Shown here piece by piece: positions 55,375 to 64,000 of a stretch of DNA of 64,000 nucleotides. The notes beneath the pieces are model-generated. The model was given only the letters and a program-made list of their open reading frames with translations. It had not been told where the DNA came from and did not search any database. The stretch's first letter is position 1. Every line of letters starts with the position of its first letter. The stretch covers positions 34,706,810-34,770,809 of the forward strand of contig CM055063.1 of the NCBI GenBank assembly GCA_029204045.2, in the 5' to 3' direction. A program made the position numbers and the translations under genes. This DNA comes from Tillandsia leiboldiana (lineage: Eukaryota; Streptophyta; Magnoliopsida; Poales; Bromeliaceae).

Positions 55375-57564
55375 ATGCCTCCTAGGCGGCGGATTCTTCC
55401 CCGGGGTACTCCTACACCCCCAAAGGAGCCGGAGCAGTCCGGGCCTTTAGAGATTAGCGAGTTGAAGGCCATGGTGGCCCAGCTGGCGGAAAGTCACTGC
55501 CAGCAGGAGCAGAGGATTGAGCAGCTGCTCGCTCAGGCAGGGGTACCTCCCCCTACTACTGTTTAGGCCCCTATACCACCAGTTATACCGCCGGCTATAC
55601 TGCTAGTGCCTGCGGCACCATCATCGAGCAGTGGTGATCAGGGAGCGGCCCGGCCATTGACTCCTGCGGAGGAGCAGGAGATTGCTGACAAACTTACCCA
55701 GTTCTGTCAGCGGGGACCGCCTAGGTTTTCAGGGCGGAATACTCAGCCGTGGGAGATCGGGACTTGGCTTTCGTCAATGGAGAAGTTATTTCGGGACTTC
55801 TTCATTGACCAGAAGTACAGGGTACATATGGCTGTACATTGCTTAGACGGGGACGCAGATGCATGGTGGCGTCGGGTAGAGCCCCTGGAGTTTCAGATCA
55901 CTCGACAGCTACCCTGGTCAGAGTTCAAGAGGATGATTCTGGATATGTACTTTTCCACGAGTGTGAAGAAAAAGCTGGAAGATGATTTGAAGAATCTTCA
56001 GCAAGGCGACCGGACAGCATTGGACTACTTTCAGGAGTTCACGCGGTTGCTCAACTGCGTACCCTACGTCGCCAGGGACGTACCGCACCAGGTGAAGCTC
56101 TTTGAGTCGGGCCTGCACCCAGAGATCTATACTTTGGTGCATGCTCAGAGGCTACAGACCTTGGAGGTGGCAGCAGAGCATGCCCAATGGGTTGAAAGGG
56201 GAGACCACGTCGTCGCCAGACGTGGGGTCTTGGTCACTCAGAGTTCTGACAGAAAGCGACCAGCGCAGGACGATGGGGGACAGGCCAGTTCCTGGAGGCC
56301 GCCCCGACCGCCACCGCCTCAGTTCACGGGTCGTGGGCGTTCGGAGCGGCGAGGGCCTAGTGGATCCCAGAGGCCCCCACAGCATCAGCAGCAGCAGCAC
56401 CCGCGACAGCAGCAGCACTCTTATCAGCAGAGGTCGCAGTCGCGGCAGCAGGGGCCTCCGCGGCAGAGGCAGCAGGCGAGGCAGCCCCAGGCTACGGCTA
56501 GGTGCATTTTCTGCCGGGGACAGCATACTCCTGATACTTGTGATCTGAGGTTTGGCCGCTGTTATCGGTGTGGACAGTCTGGCCACGTCCGAGCTACTTG
56601 CCCTTATGCGCCATCGACGGCTCCTTCTTCAGCATCGGCTCCTTCATCTCAGCAGTGGTCGACAGCTCAGCGATCATATGCTCCAGCAAGCAGGCCTTCT
56701 TCTTCCCATTCCACTGATTATCGCCCTCCAGCTCAGAGTGGGCGAGTGTATGCGGCACAGGTAGAGGACTCTTCAGCCGCAGATCATGTGGTGGCAGGTA
56801 TCACCTTACTTTCTGGCATTAGGACTCGTACCTTATTTGATACTGGAGCATCGCATTCGTTCATTAGTAGATCATTTGCATCATTACATGGGTTAGAGGT
56901 AGGACTTTTGCCACGTGCACGAAAGGTTCAGATTCCCGATCACACCTTGCACGTGGAGGAGTGTTGTTGGTCCTGCCCGATGCAGATCGAGTCCTGGATT
57001 ATGCCAGCAGACCTGTTGGTCCTGAGACAATTGAAGGACTTCGATGTGGTCCTCGGGATGGACTGGCTGGCTCGGTATTTTGCGACTATTGATTGTGCCG
57101 CAAGGACCGTCACTTTTAGAGAGCCAGACCAGGAAATGTTGGTATACCGGGGATGTCAGAGTGCTTTCTTTGCCTCTATGGTTTCGACTTCCCGAGCGAG
57201 GCAGATGATCCGTCGAGGATGTGTAGCCTTTTTGGCTAGTGTTGTTGAGGGGCCTACGGCGGCGCCGGGACTCGGGGATATCCCTATTGCCCGCGAGTTC
57301 CCGGATGTTTTTCCCCCTGAGCTGGCTAGCATGCCGCCAGATAGGGAGATTGAGTTCGTGATTGACGTAGTTCCAGGAACTGCGCCAATCTCTAATGCTC
57401 CTTACCGGATGGCACCGGCTGAGCTGCGAGAGCTTAAGGCGCAACTCCAGGATTTAATGGACAAGGGCTTTATTAGGCCGAGTGTATCGCCTTGGGGAGT
57501 GCCGGTGCTATTCGTGAAAAAGAAGGAGGATCACTTCGATTGTGTGTGGATTATAGGGAATTGA
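55375..57564 (+). pseudogene. gag-pro: G3 gag-protease (one nonsense codon, frameshift at end)
   Basis: The frame opens at ATG 55375 (MPPRRRILPRG) and is broken by TAG at 55564-55566, most simply a CAG to TAG change. It then runs to 57564. Capsid region with WWRRVEPLEF, a Gln/Arg/Pro-rich linker, CCHC zinc knuckle at residues 396-409 (CYRCGQSGHVRATC), and protease with DTGAS at about residue 489. It ends at the start of RT, where a missing base near 57527 shifts the frame. ATG 55606 gives the longest open piece. Confidence 0.92.
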
Positions 57565-58184
57565 ATAAAGTGACCATCAAGAACAAGTACCCTTTGCCGC
57601 GCATCGATGATCTCTTTGATCAGCTGCAAGGGTCTTGTATCTTCTCTAAAATAGATCTACAGTCCGGTTACCACCAGTTGAAGGTGAAGGCCGAGGATAT
57701 TCCGAAGACGGCATTCAGGTCACGGTACGGGCATTATGAATTTACAGTTATGCCTTTTGGGCTAACTAATGCCCCTGCCGCATTCATGGATTTAATGAAC
57801 CGGATCTTCCGACCATACTTAGATCGATTCGTGGTAGTTTTTATTGATGATATCTTGATCTACTCCCGAAGTGATGCTGAGCATGAGGAGCACCTGAGGA
57901 TGGTGCTGCAACTTCTACGAGAGAAGAAGTTGTTTGCCAAGTTGGCGAAGTGCGAATTTTGGCTTCGGGAGGTAGTCTTCTTGGGCCATGTGATTTCCGC
58001 CGCAGGTGTGGCGGTGGACCCGGCAAAGATTGAGGCGGTCCGGGATTGGCCCCGACCGACGACCGTTTCTGAGGTGCATAGTTTTATGGGCTTAGCCGGG
58101 TATTACCGTCGATTTGTGGAAGGCTTTGCGAAGCTCTCCACACCCCTCACTCGCTTGACACGTAAAGGAGTGAAATTTATCTAG
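57492..58184 (+). pseudogene. pol: G3 reverse transcriptase
   Basis: RT with VDYRELNKVT, MPFGLTNAPAAF and the catalytic FIDDILIYSR (57840-57869). It is the continuation of gag-protease after the one-base deletion near 57527. It ends at TAG 58182-58184, where related copies would have TGG (Trp). Confidence 0.92.
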
Positions 58185-60185
58185 AGTGAGAACTGTCAGC
58201 AGAGCTTTGGGGAGCTGAAGAGTAGACTGATGACAGCTCCTATCCTTTCCCTCCCTGTTATGGGGAAAGGATATGTGATCTACAGTGACGCATCACACAG
58301 CGGACTTGGTTGTGTGTTGATGCAGGAAGGGAGGGTAATTGCATATGCATCAAGGCAACTCAAGGATTATGAGAAGAATTACCCTACCCATGACTTGGAG
58401 CTTGCTGCTGTGGTGTTTGCACTGAAGCTTTGGCGTCATTATCTATATGGGGAGCACTGTGAAATCTACACCGACCACAAGAGCCTAAAGTACCTGTTCA
58501 CGCAAAAGGAGCTAAATTTGAGGCAACGTAGGTGGTTGGAATTACTAAAGGATTATGATGTGGACATCCTGTACCATCCGGGTAAGGCAAATGTGGTTGC
58601 AGATGCCTTGAGTAGGAGGGCGGTGCAAAGTTTGTCCATGTTGATCACAGACCAGGCGCCGCTATTAGAGGAGATGAGACGGCTCGAGATAGAGGTGGTG
58701 TCCCCTGGGGTCTCTGCTAGACTGACGTCTTTAGTCGTACAGCCCACTCTGCTGGACAGGATCAGGGAGAAACAGAGTGAGGACCCCCACTTGACCAGGA
58801 TTAGAGATCAAATTCCGAGTGATCAGTCAGGGGACTTTATAGTGGATGCCTCGGGAGTACTAAGGTACAGAGACCGAGCATGTGTGCCAATAGATGTAGA
58901 GATTAGAGAGCAGATATTGCGAGAGGCCCATTATACACCTTATACCCTACATCCTGGTGGGACTAAGATGTATAAGGACCTCAAGGCATACTTCTGGTGG
59001 AAAGGCATGAAGAGGGATATTGGGAGATTTGTGGCTCAGTGTTTAACTTGTCAGCAGGTGAAAGCTGAGCATCGAGTGCCAGCTGGCAAGTTACAGAGTC
59101 TCCCAATCCCCGAGTGGAAATGGGACCATATTACGATAGATTTCGTGGTCGGACTACCAAGGGCACAGGGAGGAGCAAACGCTATCTGGGTAGTTGTAGA
59201 TCGACTTACCAAGTCAGCGCACTTCTTGCCTATGCAGACCACTTGGCCACTCGAGCGACTGGCCCAGTTATATCTAGATGAGATAGTAAGATTACATGGA
59301 GTACCAGCCTCCATAGTATCAGATAGAGACCCGAGGTTTGTTTCGCGTTTCTGGAGGAGCTTGCAGACAGCCTTGGGGACTCAACTCAGGTTCAGTACAG
59401 CTTTTCATCCGCAGACTGACGGGCAGTCAGAGCGGACTATACAAATCCTGGAGGACATGCTGAGGGCTTGTGTCTTGGATTTCGGTGGAGGGTGGATTCG
59501 ACACTTATCCTTGGCTGAGTTCGCATACAACAACAGTTTTCAAGTGAGCATTCAGATGGCTCCGTTTGAGGCATTGTATGGACGCAAGTGTCGATCACCG
59601 CTATATTGGAGTGACGTGGGCGAGAGGCGGACCTTGGGACCAGATGTGTTGTTAGAGGCAGAGGAGAAGGTCCGAGTGATTCGGAAGCATCTTCAGACCG
59701 CCCAAAGCCGACAGAGGAGCTATGCCGATGTTCGGCGACGAGACTTAGAGTTTCAGGTTGGTGATCATGTATTCCTGAAAGTCTCACCGTCCAAAGGGAT
59801 CAGGAGGTTCGGCATTCGTGGAAAACTTAGCCCCCGATATATTGGACCCTTTGAGGTATTGGAGCGTATCGGGCCAGTTGCCTACCGACTTGCACTTCCT
59901 CCGAGGCTTACTGGTGTCCACGATGTATTTCACGTTTCTACTTTGAGGAGGTATGTCTTCGACCCATCGCACGTCATCGACTTCACACCGCTTGAGATCA
60001 GCGAGGATTTGAGGTATGAGGAGCGCCCAATGCGAATTCTGGATCGAGAAGTGAGAGAATTGCGCAGCCGAGCCATCCCCTATGTGAAGATCCTTTGGAG
60101 CAATCATGACGAGCGCGAGGCTACGTGGGAGCTCGAGTCGAAGATGAGGGATACCCACCCCTACTTATTTGAGACATCAGACTGA
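58185..60185 (+). pseudogene. pol: G3 RNase H, integrase and chromodomain
   Basis: Same frame as RT; the longest open stretch begins at ATG 58230. RNase H starts at YSDASHSG (58281) and includes YTDHKSL. Integrase has the HHCC zinc domain (from 58950, CLTCQQVK), then core Asp (ITIDFVVG, 59139), Asp (VSDRDPRF) and Glu (QSERTIQ, 59430). The C-terminal chromodomain is at about 60015-60171 (YEERPMRILDRE, VKILWSNHDEREATWELE), which assigns it to chromoviruses, where it targets insertion to heterochromatin. This part is intact. Confidence 0.93.
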
Positions 60186-60207
60186 GGATTGTTGTTTAAT
60201 TTAGTCA

Positions 60208-60243
60208 CGTTTCGAGGACGAAACTCTTTTTAGTGAGAGAGGA
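60208..60243 (+). other. G3 3' polypurine tract region
   Basis: GTTTCGAGGACGAAAC followed by GTGAGAGAGGA directly before the LTR start at 60244. The GTTTCGAGGACGAAAC palindrome is shared with G2 (13526-13545). Confidence 0.8.
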
Positions 60244-63200
60244 TGTGATGATCCGGACTTCTATAGAGACTGTTGCAGTGATTATAGTGACTACAGGAAG
60301 CTCACACAGTGTAACGGAGCTAGTAGTGTCGAAAACGGATTTTTAAAATGGATCCGGCACGAAAAACGGAGCAAGTGGGCTTTTCCGGGGGCTTTCGGCA
60401 AAATTTCGGATGAGAATTTGGCAAAACAGACAGCGGAATCGGACTCAGCGCGCGAAAATGATCAAAATGGTATATTTACTTTATTTTTCGGCGCAAAAGT
60501 ACTATTCACCGGAACAGTAACTCCGGCCGGCGAGAATTACTGTTCCGGCGGCCGGCGGCGACCGGTGGGCGGCGGCGACCGGCGGGCGGCGGCGCAGCGG
60601 CAGAGCACGGCAGAGCACAGCGGAGCGCGGCGCGGGCAGCGCGGGCAGGCGCGGGCAGGCACGGGCAGGCGCGCAGTTGCGGGGTCCATGGGCATGGCGT
60701 GCACCGGGAGCACCGAAGGTTGCTGTTGCCATGTGGCGTCCTCTGATTGGTTGGTCGGCTTCTAGAAGGCAGCTGGGGAGGTGACACGTGGCACGATCCC
60801 ATTAGCCGACATTTTCCGGAAAACCCGGAGCGGGGACCGAGCACGTGCACCCGGGGGACACGTGGCAAACTCTCAGTGGTCCTTGCACGGCTGTTTCCTA
60901 TTTTGTGGACACGTGGTGCGTTTTGGATGGTCCATTTCGGTGTTTCCTGTTCTGTCCGATCCTGTGTGGAGCCCAAGAATATTCCTTGGCCCATTATATA
61001 TAGGATCTCTCCCCCCTCCCTTTCTCACCTCGGTTTTCGAGCCGTAGAGAGAGAAACAGAGCTTGGGCCCTCTAGGAAAATTCTTTCTCTCTCTCTTCTC
61101 TCTCTCTCCTAAAAATTTCAGAATTTTTGGAGTTCCCCTTAGCGAGTTATCTGCGACGCAGTGCACTGCGACGATTTCCTTTTTCGGCCTATTTTCAGTC
61201 GCAGTTCAGTCGAAAAATTCCTCTGTGCTAACCAGGAGGACTTTTTGGACGGTTTTTGCGGCAGCGCGTTCCGAAGAGCTAAGGCTTCGATTTTCATGTT
61301 GATTACTTTGCTCTATTTCACACTTTTTGCACGGTTCCCGAGGCCTCTTTGACCCCCCTTTTTGCTGTGGTAATTTTTGGACAGCATCGATTTCTCCGAT
61401 TTTTATCTTAAGCTAGGAGCATCGGATCGAGGCGTTTAAAGAGTCGATTTCGATCTACTCGTCACAAGGAACGCAACCATAATTTTTCTAGATTTTTCTG
61501 AGCAATGTACAGAGGTGAAAAACTCCTCTTTTTCCGTGCTATTTGAAAAACAGCAAAAGCTGTGTTTTTACGAATACTATATTTACACCTTGTACAATGT
61601 GTGTTGCGGTAGGGCACAGTTTTCGGCAAACAGCAGTTTTTGAGGACTGTGGACAGCTATGAGGCTTTTGGGGTGTGGTTTGAGCTGCCCGAGGTGGGCG
61701 GTTGTTGCTTACCTCATTTTTGACTAGCTCACTGGAATTATTAGAACTCCCCTAAAATTAAATGTGACAATTGATGAGAACCATACATATGACCCCACAG
61801 ACAGCTTATTTTGGGACACTGTGGTTGGGACGAACTTCCCTAAAATTAAATGTGATAATTGATGAGAACCATACATATGACCCCACAGACAGCTTATTTT
61901 GGGACACTGTGGTTGGGACGAACTTCCCTAAAATTAAATGTGACAATTGATGAGAACCATACATATGACCCCACAGATAACTTATTTTGGGACACTGTGG
62001 TTGGGACGAATTTCCCTAAAATTAAATGTGACAATTGATGAGAACCATACATTTGACCCCACGGATAACTTACCTTGGGACACTGTGGTTGGGACAAAGG
62101 CTATAATCTCGCATGCAAATAACTTTTATATCAGTACAGTAAATCAATCTTTTTAAAATAAATATTTGACACCTTTCTACAGCTTTTAAATAGTACAATT
62201 GCATGCTTGCTTGGACATCTAGTTAGCCACTATTTATTGCTACACTATCATATTGGGGCTTGGCATGTTTTATTGCTCTCCTTTGCATTCAGATGCTTGT
62301 TGCTCGAGTATGAGCAGGGGTTTGGGATAGTGTAGTCGAGATTGTACTAGATTGTGGACTTGTGGGGTATTGCGGTAACCGCAGACATTAGGCGGTTGAC
62401 CGAATGTTTATCTTTGCATCAGATTGAGGTTGAGTCTTGTCGATCTTTGCATCAGATTGAGGATCGGGCTTTTTCTAGTGGATGGAGTTTTCCCACTTAT
62501 TGAGTACTATTGCATCAGATTGGGTATCAGGTCTCTTTAGTGGATGGTTTTTCCCACTTTGATTAGAGTCGTGATCCAGCCCTGCTGTTTTATGGCGCTT
62601 ATGATACTTATCACTGAGATACTCTACTCGTGTGGGTCGCTCCTCTCGAGTGCCGCTCCGGAGTGTGCGACAGACAGACTTTGAGTCCTTGAGACTCCTA
62701 TTTCCTATCGGTGTTATGGATTGGCCGACATACCCGATTTGGCAGGCAAGGCACAGCAGGCAGTACCAGTCCTTACTGGTTCACTGATTGGGTTATTTCA
62801 GGTAGGCATGTTAGGTATTGATGCATACATTCAGTCCCTTTGTACTACATGGCATTTAGAGGCATAGTAGTGGTAGTTTCATTTCACCAGCAGCCGTTAT
62901 AGCTTACCACTGATCTTCCTTTTTGCCTCTAGTAGTCCTAGTGGGTGCGTCAGAGTTGAGGTTTTGCCCACTAGGGGAGGCTACTGGTTTATCTGGTAGT
63001 TCTCACCCCCATTGTTGTTCCTCTCTTTCTTCTCCTTTATTTTTGCAGAGTCGTCTGCGGGAGCTGCTAGGCCATCGGCAGCTGATTTAGGTAAGGGGAT
63101 CGCCGAATAGATAGATCTCCTGTGAGACTGAGGGTTGTTAGACAGATGCTGTACCCTTCACTCAGACTGTGGTATTTTTCTTTCATTTTGGGTCTGGCTT

Positions 63201-63437
63201 TCGCCAGCTGGTTGTACTATTCTGGTGAGCTGGGTGATTATTGTACTTATTACAGCTTTATTTGTAGTTCCAGTCTGAGATACTATGTGGTTCTTCTATT
63301 TCAGCTCTGTATTATGCTCTTTTATTGTTCATATTATATTTGAGCAGGTTACCAGCGCTTCGTGTACATGGGAAATCCCGTGTGCACGGCGGATCTGTTG
63401 GCGAGCCCGGGTTCCGGTTTACACCCGGGGCGTGACA
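60244..63437 (+). repeat. G3 3' LTR
   Basis: 3194 bp, about 98% like the 5' LTR in compared blocks. The GC-rich block (60545-60670) is rearranged. The 88-bp repeats start at 61750, 61838, 61926 and 62014, again four copies. Confidence 0.95.
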
Positions 63438-64000
63438 GTTATGCTTCACAGCCAGAATTTACCGTTACATTTTTGGGCTGAAGCTGTGAACACCGCTGTC
63501 TACGTTATTAATCGAGTGTATTTGCGCCCGGGAACTTTAAATACACCATATGAGCTGTGGTTCTGTAGAAAACCGAGTATCAAATATTTTCGTATCTTTG
63601 GGAGTCGATGTTACATTTTGCGTGATCGCGAAAATCTTGAAAAATTTGACTCTCCAAGTGACGAAGGGATTTTCATGGGTTATTCTACAAATAGTAGAGC
63701 ATATCGGGTATTTAACCTCGAATCTAAAACGATGGTAGAATCTATTAATGTTAAAGTAGATGAAGCTTTTCATTTTGCATCTGATAAATCTACCCCTGAT
63801 ATGTCTCTTGATGATGATACTCCTGTAAATGCATCTTCCCATAATAATTCTTCCGATAATGTTGATGCATCTAATGGTTCTTCAAGTATATCTGATATGC
63901 AGGAATCATCACATGTACCTCCGAGTACTCCGTTACCGCAAACGTTACGTATCTCCAAGGATCATCCAGAGTCGAACATTATTGGAGACCCACAAGAAGG
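63438..64000 (+). CDS. pol: Copia 3 integrase C-terminus into RT (partial, open to window edge)
   Basis: After the GTTAT duplication the frame (VMLHSQNLPLHFWAEAVN) continues the integrase broken at 51894 in register. Included are the YFRIFGSRCY block and the Ser/Asp-rich linker before RT. It is open to the window edge. It would be functional in frame only without the G3 insertion. Confidence 0.88.

Larger units (their letters stand above)
51895..63437 (+). mobile_element. G3: nearly intact Tekay/Del-type chromovirus
   Basis: 11.5 kb with LTRs at 51895-55081 and 60244-63437 and TSD GTTAT at 51890-51894 and 63438-63442. Order is gag, protease, RT, RNase H, integrase, chromodomain (Ty3/gypsy). 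The primer site is tRNA-Met type. Only three lesions are seen in the coding region: TAG at 55564, a one-base deletion near 57527 and TAG at 58182. It is the youngest layer of the right-hand nest. Confidence 0.95.
42319..64000 (-). mobile_element. C2: minus-strand gypsy lacking RT and integrase, interrupted by copia 3
   Basis: 3' LTR at 42319-43463, a 3.1-kb interior (43464-46591) and a 5' LTR starting at 46592 that copia 3 interrupts at 47597/47598. The remaining 5' LTR, about 140 bp, should lie beyond the window. The interior codes gag and an aspartic protease on the minus strand, then reaches the polypurine tract with no RT, RNase H or integrase. Its length and the clean LTRs suggest a non-autonomous form. 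Confidence 0.85.
47598..64000 (+). mobile_element. Copia element 3, Sirevirus-like, protease-bearing, interrupted by G3
   Basis: 5' LTR at 47598-48897, primer site, gag, protease, integrase to 51894, then G3, then the rest of integrase and the start of RT from 63443 to the window edge. It retains the protease and integrase N-terminus that copies 1 and 2 lack. The LTR palindromes are of the GTCCGGAC type. Gag and protease carry stops and a frameshift. Confidence 0.92.

Overview
This window is flowering-plant repeat DNA. I see no host gene, rRNA, tRNA or CRISPR array. Nearly all of it is LTR retrotransposons inserted into one another. The evidence is paired LTRs, tRNA-Met-type primer binding sites, polypurine tracts, Gag/protease/integrase/RT/RNase H motifs and several verified 5-bp target-site duplications (TSDs). 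I infer an angiosperm because the copia elements look like Sireviruses (two Gag zinc knuckles, extra ORF after pol, palindromic LTR motifs) and the gypsy elements include Tekay/Del-type chromoviruses. The species cannot be named from the sequence.

Layout. 96-9179: the 3' part of Sirevirus-like copia element 1 (+), behind an N gap. 9180-9950 and 30702-31964: pieces of a minus-strand gypsy element (C1). C1 is split by a minus-strand Tekay-like gypsy (G2, 9951-30701, TSD ATAGC), whose 5' LTR is split by copia element 2 (19044-29272, TSD TAATC). 31965-40161: the gag of an older plus-strand gypsy (E), broken by solo LTRs at 32199-35520 and 36242-39209 (TSD CATAG/CACAG) and bounded by a solo copia LTR at 40162-41421 (TSD AATTA). 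41427-42318: an AT-rich tandem array of hairpins plus a 30-bp repeat. 42319 to the end: a minus-strand gypsy (C2) with gag and protease but no RT or integrase. Copia element 3 (from 47598) lies in its 5' LTR, and a nearly intact Tekay chromovirus (G3, 51895-63437, TSD GTTAT) lies in the integrase gene of copia 3.

How the parts work together. In the copia family, the LTR supplies promoter, primer site and RNA leader, gag makes the capsid, and pol makes protease, integrase, RT and RNase H. Copies 1 and 2 share a deletion of protease and the integrase N-terminus, so they were probably mobilised in trans by relatives such as copy 3. Downstream of pol they carry an extra ORF that appears to have its own promoter and a 5'-UTR intron.

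The most unusual signals are structural. The copia LTR holds an array of about eight small hairpins with the same 8-nt loop (GTGGATTC) and different stems, preceded by longer stems with paired compensatory changes between subfamilies. The LTR palindromes change symmetrically between subfamilies, and a diverged copy of that palindrome block sits before the extra ORF. An unrelated array at 41.5-42.2 kb has the same constant-loop, variable-stem design.
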